Assembly: GCF_964355755.1 (NCBI RefSeq)
Contig: NC_092671.1
Coordinates: 1,367,001 to 1,431,000, forward strand
Direction of reading: 5' to 3'
DNA from: Antedon mediterranea
Taxonomy: Eukaryota; Echinodermata; Crinoidea; Comatulida; Antedonidae
DNA length: 64,000 nucleotides
The position numbers were made by a program, and so were the translations under genes. The notes beneath the pieces were generated by a model. The model saw only the letters and a list, made by a program, of their open reading frames with translations. It was not told the DNA's origin and searched no databases. Of the stretch, positions 21,901-34,477 are shown piece after piece; positions within the stretch are counted from its first letter, which is position 1; every line of letters starts with the position of its first letter.

Positions 21901-24900
21901 AACTTACATCTTATGGTAATATAATATTTACCACAAATAATAGAAAATTTATTACGAGTACGAACTTAATCTTCATGTATACTTGCGAAATTTGGGGAAA
22001 AGGTTCAAATCAAAAAAATTCAAGTAAATTAAACTCCTCATTGGCTCTGGATAAGTTGTTTTGAAAATAAAGGGAGCATATAGAAACCTACTGCTTGTCT
22101 TGATCTTACATCAGAAACATAATGTTTAATTTAACATCAATATCCTTTTATGGTTAAATCTACCAAATATAACTTCAAAAACGTAAGTAAGAAAATGTAT
22201 GAAACAACATTACCAGTATTATTTACTTAATATTTACTCTTCCCTTCAATGAACATTCAAGAAGGAAAACTTATACAGAACAATAATATATTAGACTGAC
22301 CTTAGAAATGTGGCAGGGATGTTGAATTATTAAGGCCTATTGAACAGATGTACAGTGTTGGCCTAAATATGAACACCACCTCTCTACAAATGAATTACTT
22401 TAAACCATCTGCGGCAGAGGAGTTGATGAATGGACATAGTTTCTGAGTTAATAATATCACTGATGACATCATCAGTAGACAGCAACTCATCTAGCTAGCT
22501 ATCTCTTTGAGCATCGATCTGGCTTCTTGCCAACAGAGGCCAGGTTAAATTTACTTTCATATTACATACAAATGATTTTTTTTTTATAATTTCATGAATG
22601 AAATGTATTGTCTACATCAGACATAATACAAATTGCTTTAATATCATTTTGTCTGAACACTTAAAAACTATAATATATATTATATAATTTCAAAGAATTA
22701 ATAGCTTTTTTGATATTCTAGTTGTGTTTACATGGTAGGAAGAAATTCACATTATTATCAATCCAAAATTAATTGCATATAATTTATTTTATATCATATC
22801 TTGTAGCAATATATAATAAATTAATATTCAAACAAAACGAAAGTAAATGGATCAAATGACCAAAAAATAATTGAATGAACCAAATAAAAAAGATTTAAAT
22901 GGAAAAAAGCATAGTTAACACAATAACAAACCATATCTGACCTATACAAAAAATGACAGAAACATTATGTCAGACAAGACGTCAAGAATTAATGATCTAA
23001 TTATCTAACATTATAAAATGATAAGTATAAATTTCGATATACTGCCCTCTATCTGTAAATATGCTCTGCAGCAAAAATAATTCATGCCATTATACCAATT
23101 TAACATTAGTAGATGTACTTAATACTACAGTAATGAAAGTAGTATAATAAGAGTCGAGTAGTCTTGTTTACCTGTGTAACTGTAAGGTTTTAATCAACTA
23201 ATTGTGAGCAATACAATATATAGGCTTAACTATCATGAACAACGATGTTTACAGAATCACCCTCGAGTATGGGTGGCAAACATGTCTGTTAGTACAATAC
23301 TCACAACATCCCTCATCCGCACACCTGAAATCACCTCTTACAAAAAACTGCAGTAATTCTATTGTTTAATAAACAGTAGTAGCTCTACATTGATTATGAT
23401 TTATATTTTTCAACTTTAATCCTATATGTTCTAAAGTTATTTTTTAGAAAGACTTTATTAGTACATATTTTTACAAAGGCTAAATTAAAATCTTGTTGAT
23501 TAAAATATCCTATGCAAAGTTATATATCAGCCAAAAGTTATCCCTTAGGATTCCATGATGAATGTGTAATTAAACTTCTTTTTTTTAAATTAAACAAATC
23601 CAATGTCAAGGCCTTCCCTTTTCTCAAAGCAATTTGTTGCTTCTGGTCCCGTAGGAATAAGTCTATGAACTTAAGTGTGCTATGTGTGTGCTATAAACAT
23701 ATAATAAGTACATTGTACCTTCACTACTAAGTTTGTGATTCATTGAAAATCTTTTTATAAATCTTGAAACACAATAAACTTAACAGTCCTTTAGACCTAT
23801 CAAAAAAGATGGAAACCTAACATGTTTCTTTCCCACATATCCTTAACATTGAGGATGACATATTGGTTTGATCCCAAACAGGGCAGGATACTTAGTTTAT
23901 TAAGACCAAGGCAAACCTTTTCTATAAAACAGATTAACTACTGGTTCCTCAGCCAAATTTAAGTTAGTCATTACGTTAGGAAATATCAATTTACATAAAT
24001 ATTACATTTATTGAAATAAATAAAATTTTAATGTTAAATTGAAATAAAAACTAACTTAGTTCCTAGTATAGCATCTTCAATTATTCATAAATCATAAGTA
24101 TTTTTTTTCTTCTTTTATTTTATTATAGTAAATTTAACTATAATTATTGAAAAATACATTTCAATAAAGAAGGAAAAACTACAAAACATTCTACAAAATT
24201 ATTTCTGAACCTAATGATTTGAACTATAGAGGGCAGTACAACAAAATAATCATTTACGCGTATTATACTGCACTTACTTTTTATAAATTTACAGAGGGCA
24301 GCATAATGTTATCTATGATGGCAAATACTCATACTCTTACTACAGTACATACAAACTTAAAAGTTCTACTAGGATACTAATAAAACACTCCCAAAAAATA
24401 AAAAGTCAAAGAAAAGGCGTGTCCCGTATTCATTTCTGAACGTAGGGTAATGACCTGTTAGGAGCTCATTTTAATAAGCCTCAGCATTATGTGGTAATGT
24501 TACAGTTGTTTTCCATGTTGCCTTGTCTTTCAACTAGGTAATCATTTACACCTGAGTGGACTGGGACTTGTTTTTATCCGGAATTGGAATAACTTTATAA
24601 AATTCAATATTGCATTTAAAATAAGTTTATAAACAAAAAATGCTATACCAGTCGTTTAGTACTGTGTTTCAAAAATTTATTGTCTATAAAGTGAATAAAG
24701 CCAAGATTATCGGATGATGTCAAGACACTCGGGGGGAAAAACTCTACCAAAAAAACACAATTTTGGAAGACTAATTATTGCTAACCACGTTTCATTTTGG
24801 AATAATTTCTTACAAACCTTATAACCTTCAGTCACAGATCATGTCAAAGATTATAACAAATGTCCATCTATTTATAGATACCACGCACTAAATTAGATTT

Positions 24901-25133
24901 TTAACTTTCATAATAAATTAAATTATGTGCAAAAAAAGTAACAATAACTGTGAAAATCACCACCCGATTTCCGAGGTATCATAGTAATATTTGGTAATAC
25001 AGCATCTCATTTATATTACATGTGGTGACTAAGCTTGCCTTGTGAGGAGCCTCTGAGTGAAATATTGAAAAAAAAATAAATACAGTACCGAGAATCAACA
25101 GAAATCACTGAAAACAAAGAAAATGAGACTTAC
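18970..25133 (-). other. Probable intron of the NAV-like gene
   Basis: No convincing exon is seen. The expected next CH-domain exon (normally beginning I-E-N in NAV proteins) was not found on the minus strand. A moderately GC-richer stretch at about 20740-21180 has no clear gene. It contains TCAGGTAACCTTACCTGA, which offers splice-donor-like sites on both strands. A decayed tRNA-like sequence is listed separately. Confidence 0.45.
21612..21682 (-). ncRNA. tRNA-like relic, minus strand
   Basis: On the minus strand an A-box-like TGGCACAGTGTGTTAGATG is followed by a B-box-like TGGTTCGAATCC at normal tRNA spacing. Acceptor-stem pairing is poor. It is most likely a SINE head or pseudogene. Confidence 0.45.
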
Positions 25134-25183
25134 CATTTGAGATGCACTTTTCGGATGTGAATTTACAGTTAGCTTGTCACCAA
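25134..25183 (-). CDS. NAV: Neuron navigator-like CH-domain exon (second)
   Basis: The minus-strand exon is flanked by acceptor GTTTTTAG and donor ATG/GTAAGT. Joined in phase 1 to the exon at 26255-26372 it reads IGDKLTVNSHPKSASQM. This aligns with the NAV2/NAV3 segment ANEKIEDINGCPKNRSQM (recalled): G/N-(D/E)-K, then H/C-P-K, then S-Q-M. It is the middle of a calponin-homology domain, used in NAV proteins for cytoskeletal association. The exon ends in phase 0. The following exon should begin I-E-N and is not in the window, so the next intron exceeds 25 kb and contains the MULE. Confidence 0.75.
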
Positions 25184-26254
25184 CTAAAAACAAAAATAGC
25201 AATGTATAACCTTATTGCTGTACAAAGTAAAATGAATTTAAATGTACCTTGAAATCGTTGCTAAAACATTCTAAAATGCTGGTTAGCTGGCGTATACAGC
25301 ATCTCTACCTATTGGCTTACATCTGGGCCTAGTTTATTGTTGACAGCAGAAAGATTTACACCTTGTAGGTTGGGAAACATTTTTCTGGTAAATGAAGGTG
25401 AACGTGGAAAAGCTAATATGAAATAGTTTCTTTATGAAACAGTTCTGATGGGGATATTTTTTTTTTTTTATTCTTTTGGGGTTTCCTTTTATGGACATGG
25501 ATTACTTTCAGTCATAAATCAATCAAACATTCACAAACAGCATTTAGAGTTTTACATTTTGGAAAATAAATATACATGTATTTCCCTCTGTCTAAAATTA
25601 AAGCATTAACAAAAAAGTGCTATTTCTCTAAAATAAAGACAACTTTTGGGACTATGCTGCTGCTGCTATAGTAATTATTATTTTGAAAGTGCATCACAGC
25701 TGATGATGTTAATTACTGCAGTAATTTACCTTGACACCTTGTAATGGTCATAGGGGACATAACATCATAGTTAATTAAAATCTACTTAACACAGCAATTA
25801 AAACCAATTTAAAAGATACTCCCTCAAGTTTTTGAAATCCATTGGAGCAGAAGCATTCATGATATAGGCCTAAGTAAAGTATTTTTTTCTTTTTGGTAAA
25901 ACAATTTTTAGTTTGATGTAAATTATATAGATCAACATCTCAACATTGTGGATAATTTGATTTTTCCTTTTTCTGCATATAAATTATTTTCATTTTTTTT
26001 CCGCAGATGATTTAATTTCATCTTTTATTTCATTTAAAAAAGATGCAAGAAATTCTGAGATGTTAAGTTACCAAATTGAGACACAAGATCTGCACTGCGT
26101 GGGTTTCCAACCCACTCAAACACTATTAAACTTTGGGTCTAAACATACCGCTAGCCTACATACAGCCATGAATCAGGAACAATACAAGCTCAATAAAGAA
26201 TGAATAATGGGCAACAAGCTGGTAACAAGATCATTTAATGATTTGTATACTTAC
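25184..26254 (-). other. Intron between the two NAV CH exons
   Basis: 1,071 bp, AT-rich, with clean donor and acceptor. No other feature is seen. Confidence 0.75.
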
Positions 26255-26372
26255 TAACAGATTCAATGACACGTGCCAGGAGTACGCCATTACACACGTC
26301 AACCTGGAGGTCATTGATCAAGCTACGGTGACCTGCTCGCTCCAAGTAAAAGTTAGCCCAGTCTGAATACAC
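26255..26372 (-). CDS. NAV: Neuron navigator-like CH-domain exon (first)
   Basis: The minus-strand exon runs between acceptor GTTTTCCAG and donor GTTA/GTAAGT; 118 bp, phase 0 to 1. It reads VYSDWANFYLERAGHRSLIN then DLQVDVCNGVLLARVIESV. It matches the start of the NAV calponin-homology domain: (I/V)Y(T/S)DWAN.YL, then GH..LI.DLQ.DV and GVLLA. Navigators (unc-53, sickie, NAV1-3) act in axon guidance and cell migration. The human long isoforms NAV2 and NAV3 carry this domain near the N-terminus, so the promoter should lie to the right. The GC content is clearly higher than the surroundings. This is the most secure host coding sequence in the window. Confidence 0.85.
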
Positions 26373-29300
26373 CTGGAAAACAAAACAAGATTTTATTAGA
26401 TGTAACAATCATAATCCTTTAACTTATTGCCAATATATTTTGAAAACAAAACAAGATTGAATTAGATGGAATAGATGATTCCTTTTCAAATTTTGTTCGT
26501 ATTTATGTGGTGTTTTATTAATTTTATTACAAACTTGTGTAAAAACAATCAATGTTGATTTGTGCTGTATTCAGTCTCGTGAATAAAGTATATAAAAAAA
26601 ATAAAATGAGAGTGTGTTAATGGAATGGATACCATAATGGAAATCATCAAAACATTTGTAATATCAATATTGGAAGATTAAGAAAACTTGTAACAAAATT
26701 ATTTATTAGATAAAATACATGAGTGTGATGTTACACCAATGGCATTGGTTACAATAACTTATAAATAATATTGTCTGTTTTTTAAAATGTATAATTAAAA
26801 ATATCTGAAACCAATTTAACCAAGACTAGGTCCTCCTCATTCCACATTTGATAGCATTTTTATTTTAAAGCTAAATTGGTCTACATTTATATATTTATTT
26901 TGTAAAAAATATCAGTAATTTATTCTGAAAATTGATGTTTATTTAAACTGTATTATTATAATAATTTTGGTTTCTGTAGTGTTTTCTTTAACACATTTTC
27001 TTTCTTCTTTCTTCTTTCTAATCAATATTTGACCCAAATGAATTCAATACATCACCCAAAGGAAAGTTTGAGTTAATGCATAGCCTACAGTAAAATAATG
27101 AAGAGTTAGATCCAAGAGACAGCTAAAAAGGGGCGAAATGACAACAATTACAGACAGAGGATGTTGACTTGCTATAATCAATGATATGGTAACTTAATAT
27201 TACAACTAATATTGCCTTGCAATCTTTCCATTCATAATAACTTCATTCATAAATAAATAAATAACAGATTTTTAACTTTTCAACTTGTACTAGGGGCAGT
27301 AGGGGTTAGTGATGAATGATGGTTATTACGTACCAATCAATATACATCATCTAAATTAACTATAAAGGTAATACAATACCGCAACAAACATTGACATCAT
27401 CAGGTATTCCTGGTTTCTTCTCATATTCCCTAATAAATTCACTCACAAATAATGAATTATAGCTACCATAACAGAGGTAGAACTCAATTTAAGTTCATGA
27501 ACTTAATATAATCAATACTGAACTTGCAGGGAATATTACATGGATGCAATGGTGATCTTTGGCGCAACATAAAACCTTTCCTATGACACGTAAAACTCAT
27601 AATAATATCGCTCACAGAATTTATTGATTTATTTTAATTTCACAAATTCTTTAACTAAAGACGTCCGTTGTCGGTCGGTCGCAAGATGTCATTATAACAA
27701 ATGTGACATGTTGTTTACCACACGTTTTGCTTATTATTCTGTTTGTAAAGCATTTATTTCTTTGCAGGCGGCTAGGCCAGATTAGATATTATATCAATAT
27801 CTTAGCTCCCATTGTATAATATGGAGAATTACTTTGTTTTGTTAATATATACCACCATGCACTGTTTTTATTTGTATGTATTTGCGTCTCAGACCAACAC
27901 AGTATTATATGCAAATGATATTAATGGAAATGATGTTTCCACTGATGTTTTAGAATACATACATTTTACAATCTAAAAAACCTATTTTTTAAATTAGGAA
28001 TAGTTCACAGGTCGAAAAAAAGATTTTGACAGAAACATTGTACTTTGACTTAAGGCATTAATACTTATTTCTTAGAACTGGTTAGTTACTATAGTAATTG
28101 TCTCCATTTTTGTCAAAACATGTTCTTTCACTTTTCTTCAAATTTATTATATTGCTTCTTAAGGAAATTGTAAGCAAATATTTTCCGAATCAATAAATGT
28201 AATATAGACAAATTCTAGGCCTGAAGGGTATATAAATGTCAGGTAACCTAGTAAGGACTATGTTAACTGCACTCCAGGGTAGAAGCGCTCATTTAATGGT
28301 TTATAAGATTATACAGCTAGGCTAGGGGACAGATAAGTTTGCCCTTAGCCTGCGAAAGTACAATTTATTGTTATAATTTTAATTATTTGTCTGTTCATTA
28401 ATATATTTTTAGATGTGATAAATGTAACATTTGTATCTAAGCTGATTTTGGTTTATGCTATAAAGTTCCATAGGCTGATCGAAGGTGATGGAGGAGGTGT
28501 AAATTTGACAATTGAAATACATCAAAAATAGTACATTAGTTTAATTTAGTAATTAATTAAACAATTTTTAGGAAACAATTGGGAAATGAAAAAAAAAAGA
28601 ACAGATGGGGGACCTAAGAAAGAGAACAAAAGATGGAGATTCACAAATTGTTGGTTGCTTCGGAGTAGTGACATGGAAGCAACGATTGCCACAAGGAAGG
28701 ATTGTGGAAGAAGAAGTAAACCAAAGTAAGCGAGTACATGCAACAGTAACAACAACAGGTATAGTGTTTACTGAATTGTATAAAGAATGATTTGTGTATA
28801 ATGTGCTATAAAAGATGCATATAAACAGAGAGAGAGTTTTATAGGCTTACGTAAAATTTGAGATGTAGAAAATTGGTTAAACATGAGTACATGATAATTT
28901 TCACAAATGTAGTATTGACTACTATATAATTATGTAACATTTTTCATGAATATTTAATTTAGCTACCGTGTGGTATCCATGACATTTTATAACCATCAAT
29001 TAATGGTTGCTAAGCAACATATCTTCATATAGTTAATATTATAGCATTAGGGATACAGGAAATGTCTGCTGGTTTGCGGTGCAATTGCAAACAAACTGCG
29101 TGGGTGTGTGGACACACGGACCTGCAGCGTAAATAAACACAATATTTTACATAATATTATTGGATTCAATTGATTTTCCTCTATTGGGGTTTTCAAAACA
29201 AAATCAAAGTAGATTATTTAGTATAGATCTTAATTATTCATTTGAAATTAAATACTGTATGCATGTAAACATTTTCAAAATAACATTTTTACAATAAACG

Positions 29301-30885
29301 TTATTCATAATAAAGATTTTCTCACTTGAACACAAATTACACTTGTAATAATAATGTAGAACCAAATTATAGTAACACTAACTACGTATATTTTAACATT
29401 TCAATATAAGCATCATGGTCATATTCTTAATCTCAATCAACAGCACAAACTGTGCAATAATATTTACTAAATGTAAAATACTATTTCTCTTTTTTTCCAT
29501 TCTTTGTTTTGTTATGCTGCAGGCATCCATTTTATGTTAGTTTGCCCCAATGACATCATTTTGTGTTCATGCATATAGGTCACACAAATGAGTTAAAATC
29601 GGTTACTTTGATTCTGGGTGTGGGAATTTATAAAACATATGATGTAGGTATTGAAAGACTGAAGACTTTATGTCAGAAATGACCTAAAAAAAAGATGTCA
29701 ATGCTTCATCATTTTGAAATCTAACAAAATATGTTAGTATACTCTTAGTTCAAAATGTAGAAATATTTTTAAAATCATTTTGTAGAAAGACGAAAAAAAT
29801 TAAAAATGAAAGAGAGGTTCACCTCAACTTTTTTCCCAACACCTGCCACTGGTTCTGGTTCAAATAACCGGCTCACAGAGACATCTGGTAGCCATTGACT
29901 TAAAGTTGGAATTTGGATGTGTTACTTTTAAATGTACATGAGTATGAGAATGACTACTACCAAATTGCACAGTCACAAAACACCTTGGTATTTTATTAGG
30001 CAAGATGATATTACTAGCCTCATCCTTCAGATGGAATATTAAGGCATTGGTCATTTATTCATAATTTACAACAACAAAATTGAAAACAACATTATTTCAT
30101 AAGCATATCAAAAACATAATGTAAATAATTTAAAAAAAACTGCAAAATAATATTTATTATCAAAAATACTTAGCTGCCATGTTTCTTGTTAATATATTTA
30201 CCTTTAGAAATATTGAAAATGTATTAATATGATTTTTACTGCAATTGAAATGTACCGCTTTACGTTTTATTGTTATTTTCATTTCTGTGTCTTATTTATA
30301 TGTTTTGTTTGCTTTTGAATGTTTTGTTTTGGTGTTCCTGATACAAGCTTTTGCTTTTTTGGTGACACCACCATTTTGGAAATAAATATTGATTTTGATT
30401 TGATTTGAACATTGGAACAATTAAATTAGTAATATCATTTTTGGTTTATATAATGTTCTTTTGAACTTTATACGACCCATTGGTAATAAAACCAGGATAT
30501 CTTGACTAAAGAAAACATCTTTCTGTGATAAAATGACTGAAATAATATAATGAATGTTTTTATAGAAGGTCCGAAAAGTTCACGACCTTATACATCTGTC
30601 ATTTTTCAATAAAATATGTAAACATACTAATTATACTAAGGTGTAAACTGTTCATTAGAGGCCAGGGAGTAGGTACTTGGTGAAGAGTACGTACTTGGTG
30701 AAGAGTACGTACTTGGTGTGGCGATCCTTTATAAGCTCATAACAAAGGTATACTGGGATTAAGTGTAGGTAAAATTGTTCTCACCTTTTATCATTTAAAA
30801 TGTTATCAATTAAAATTATTAAAACTGCATTAAAAAAAGAATAAAAGAAACTAAAAGTACCAGTGAATCAACCCAATAATATTAC
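26373..30885 (-). other. Probable NAV intron, no secure gene
   Basis: AT-rich sequence. It holds a symmetric GGTTGCTAAGCAAC (29005-29018, RFX X-box-like). A 20-bp unit GTACTTGGTGAAGAGTAC is repeated nearly three times at 30668-30719. There is also a SINE-tail-like stretch near 29820-30060. The 61-codon plus-strand frame at 28605-28790 has no recognisable features. Confidence 0.45.
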
Positions 30886-30975
30886 CTCATCAATACTATG
30901 ATGCATTTTTTGTATATTTGAACACTCATTACTTAAATGACACACTTCATAAATCTTATCAATATTTATAACATT
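30886..30975 (-). repeat. Tandem duplicate of the 3' half of the candidate exon
   Basis: About 142 bp from the matching part of 31028-31120. The copy keeps an open frame (INIDKIYEVCHLSNEC, ending HHSIDE) and a donor-like GAG/GTAATA. It lacks a visible acceptor and the first half. It may be a decayed alternative exon. Confidence 0.6.
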
Positions 30976-31027
30976 AAAATTGCAGTAAAAAAACAAAATA
31001 CCCAAAACTACCAATGTAGAATAATAC

Positions 31028-31264
31028 CTCATCAATACTATGATGGATGTGTTTTGAATATATACACTTATTACTTAGATGACACACTTCATAAATATTA
31101 TCAATATTATTAACATTAAAAATGAAGCAGTAGTAGGATGAATCATCAAAGAGCAAAGTCGGCAGGTAACGTTGATAGCGCCGCACCTGCTCAGGTGTGT
31201 AAAGATGCTGCCGGTATGCGTACAGTATCATATGACTCATTAAATATTCATCCTCCTCCTGCTG
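31028..31264 (-). CDS. Candidate coding exon, unknown protein
   Basis: The minus-strand exon runs between AAATCATAG and GATGAG/GTATTA; 237 bp = 79 codons, phase 0 to 0, no stop. It starts QQEEDEYLMSHMILYAYRQH and ends in HHSIDE. Its GC content and codon structure look coding, especially in the first half. It lies upstream of the CH exons on the same strand, and phase 0 is compatible with the exon at 26372. It could be a NAV isoform exon, a nested gene or a captured fragment. The protein is not recognised. The 3' half is duplicated at 30886-30975. Confidence 0.4.
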
Positions 31265-32039
31265 CTATGATTTAAGGGTAACATAGACAATAGCAGCTGT
31301 GCCTTGATTATGTGTAAGAGATATTGCTATTATTCATCTTAAAATAATGGAAAATTATCAGGATGCATCTGTACCCTGATCAAATATGTAAGAGATACAG
31401 CTATTAATCTTAGTTATTGAATAAAATAAGAAGTAAGCCAGTATGTAAAATATGTAACCTCAGCGTGAAAATCATTCTCAGCAGAGAGTAACTTTTTTTT
31501 ATTGATTGTACCAAAAAACTCTGAAGAGTATTTTTATCACAGTAATAGGCCTACTTTTTATTTATTGATCAGAGCGAATTGGTCCTGTGGTCAAATGTTT
31601 TTGATAATATGTTGTGATAAAAAAAACCTACTGTACCAAAGCACATGTAACCTCAGCGAGAAGAGTGTATTTAGCAGAGTGTAATTATTTGCTTAGTCAT
31701 AAACACTGCATCATAGAAAGTACAATCTTCATCAAGTAATGATGAAATCAACAAACGAACGGATTAGCTAAATCGCAATGATTGTTCGCATTTTAAAAGC
31801 AGGTCAGTTTAAATTCTCGTAAAACCAATTATGATCACGTGTTACGATCAATATCGGTTAGTTCTTATGGGATTTAAGATTATAATTAAGTCAAAAATTG
31901 TGGAAGACAGCTTATTTTTATTACATGATATAAGAATCAAAATTTGATAGCAGAACAGATACAGTAGTATACTTCAGATATGGATATGGTGTATTTTAGA
32001 TTCATCTTATACTGTTATATGCTAATGTACAGTATAGTA

Positions 32040-32400
32040 CCTCTATTAAGGGGACATCTTCAGGATCAAACGAAGTCCACCTTTAATAAGGGTGTCCCCT
32101 GAATAGGGGTTGACAGTAGAAGTTTCAAAACATATATTGCCCCTCGTTCATCTATGGGAAAGTGTCCCCTGAATAGGGGTCGACAGTAGAAGTTTCAAAA
32201 CATATATTGCCCCTCCTTCATCTCATGGGAAAGTGTCCTCTGAATAGGGGTCGACAATAGAAGTTTCAAAACATATATTGCCCCTCCTTCATCTCATGGG
32301 AAAGTGTCCTCTGAATAGGGGTTGACAGTAAAAGTTTCAAAACATATATTGCCCCTCGTTCATCTCATGGGAAAGTGTCCTCTGAATAGGGGTGTCCAAA
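32040..32400 (+). repeat. 70-bp tandem repeat of the GTGTCCC family
   Basis: A unit of 70-71 bp begins at about 32091, 32162, 32232, 32303 and 32374. Each has GTGTCC(C/T)CTGAATAGGGGT, AAGTTTCAAAACATATATTG and CCCCTC.TTCATCTCATGGG. A leader, CTCTATTAAGGGGACATCTT, precedes the array. The same leader type introduces the array at 34478 and the fragment at 49130. Confidence 0.92.
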
Positions 32401-32470
32401 GGATGAGTTATACAGTATTTATTGGTAAAAATATCAAACTATCTACTACCGTGTGTTTGACTGAAAGTGT

Positions 32471-32642
32471 ATTCTTTCAATATCATTAATTATAATTAAT
32501 TTCTAATTAGAAAAAAGAAATAAGATGCAATAGTGAAAATTGTTTAATATTTTATTTCTTAAATATTAAACAATTTTCACTATTGCATCTTATTTCTTTT
32601 TTCTAATTAGAAATTAATTATAATTAATGATATTGAAAGAAT
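32471..32642. repeat. Perfect 82-bp palindrome
   Basis: Arms 32471-32552 and 32561-32642 are exact reverse complements over all 82 bases, separated by 8 bases (TATTTCTT). No mismatch was found by eye. Such identity implies very recent formation, or maintenance, or an artefact of library or assembly fold-back. Confidence 0.95.
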
Positions 32643-33377
32643 ATATTATTTGGCACATTATCAAACAGAAACACTAGACATAAAAAACATAATTTTGTGG
32701 AGCGATGTAATTGTGATCGGAGACGGAGTGACGAAAATCAATCACAGATCCATTTTCTCGGTGATTTTGAATGCTTTACGGCGTGTCAACGTGATTAAAT
32801 TCAAGTGTCACTTAGGAGAACTAGGACAATTGGAGAAACATTTTTTATTGGTAGCCTTACAAAATTTAATGACCTAAATATGTGATACTCACACCTAACT
32901 GACACGCTATAGCAGATTATTGCAATGAAATCTATATTTTTTACATATAATAGTGAATATTAATATGTTATTAACAGCCTTCAATTTAATGATGCACTTT
33001 AACCCAAATACGTACACCTACAGTATATTCTGAATATTCGGAAGTAGAAGTAAATGGTATAGAGACCAACTACATATTGAACATGTCACTGAAACTCATC
33101 AACTTCTTTATTTTACCTATGTAGACAATGTTTTAAGGTTTCCATGGCAAGTACCAGTCAGGTTTTTTAAGGTTTCCATGGCGAGGTTTGAAGTACACCA
33201 TGTGTTTCCAAAATAATGTAATATGTACCTAAAAGTCGCGAATAGAAAGGTCGGACGATAACATTACTCCATGAGCATAACAATCAACGTTCCCGATTGT
33301 ACTCTATTTGCCACAAACCTGATTTTACTATTTTTAAAATGATGTTCTTAAATAAAATAAATTATGGATTACAGTAT

Positions 33378-33956
33378 TTTAAAGACCCCTTCCCTGCAAT
33401 TTTGGACGTTTTTTGGAAAATTATGATAAAAAGTGAGAAACAATGCACTACCTAAGTAGCTCGCGGCGATCGACCTCTCGTGGACGGTCTTAGGCCTAGC
33501 CTAGCTAGGCTTAGTTTTGTAGGCCTAGCTGGTAAACATCGGTAACGTACGAACATCGTACGCTACCTATATACCTAGCCTGACGTTGTATAGTTGCTGC
33601 ATTAATTGTCTTTCTATTTTTGCCAGACTCCGTTGATACAAATTGGGGGAAACCCGGTATTTTCGCTGAAAAGTTAGGAGTCTTCCATTTGTTTTGGCCT
33701 CACGATCGATCGAAAAGTGGGCGAATTACAGGTGAAAAACAAAAATATCAATCTGCGCGCAATGCATTTTGGGATTTATAGCGGGCCGCTATAATTATCA
33801 GAATCGACTTATTTTTAATTATATAATATTTTTTATTTTTAACCGTTTAAAGACGAAAAAAGTTATCGCAATAGGATCATATAGTATTATTTTTACATTA
33901 AATATAGTTTGTGATCTTAAATTAGATCTAAAAAACGTAGGGAAGGGGGCTTTAAA
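33378..33956. mobile_element. Candidate 579-bp inverted-terminal-repeat element
   Basis: The left end TTTAAAGACCCCTTCCCTGC matches the right end read inverted, TTTAAAGCCCCCTTCCCTAC, at 18 of 20 positions. The interior is GC-richer than its surroundings and includes GCGCGCAATGCATTTTGGG. It has no coding capacity. It is probably a non-autonomous DNA transposon. The target duplication is unclear because the ends are TTTAAA. Confidence 0.5.
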
Positions 33957-34477
33957 TAAAACATTTTTCATTCAGATGTTATTCACCAATTAGCACATTA
34001 ATTATAGTATGCTATAAATTGACATATTAAACTTGATTTAATACTTCATATAATATGCAATATATTTAATCAAACACATTTCATATGCATATTATTAATT
34101 AAAGTGATCTCCTACTCTAAATCATTATACTAATCTAGATAACAAGTTCCACAACTATTGGGTTGAGTGATCAATCTCTAGAGAATAAACAGCCATGAAG
34201 GGGGCAAGGCTGGGGAAGGAAGACTCTGATCACATACATAACACAGGTCAAACATTGCAACATTGACGTTTTAATTACATGTGTGCAATAATCGCTTTGG
34301 AATCAATCACGTCTCAATTTTTTGTTTGTGCAAGGACAAAACCCCAAGGTAATGCTACAATTATTATTTTGTATTATTTCATGTAAACAATAATGGTATA
34401 ATGTAACTTCTTATTAAAATTCATATTTACATCCATCATCCACTTTTAATATAAAATGATTGCCAATTACAGAAGAA

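Noticed and set aside
22395-22500. Minus-strand stretch reading DELLSTDDVISDIINSET
   Set aside because: Protein-like but only about 33 codons. Upstream stop, no clear acceptor or donor, and not similar to the expected NAV exon.
28605-28790. 61-codon plus-strand frame with a donor-like site at its end
   Set aside because: No recognisable protein, no acceptor and unclear context. Chance is the simpler explanation.
32650-32876. 75-codon plus-strand frame next to the palindrome
   Set aside because: Some protein-like stretches, but no recognisable family, splice signals or start context.
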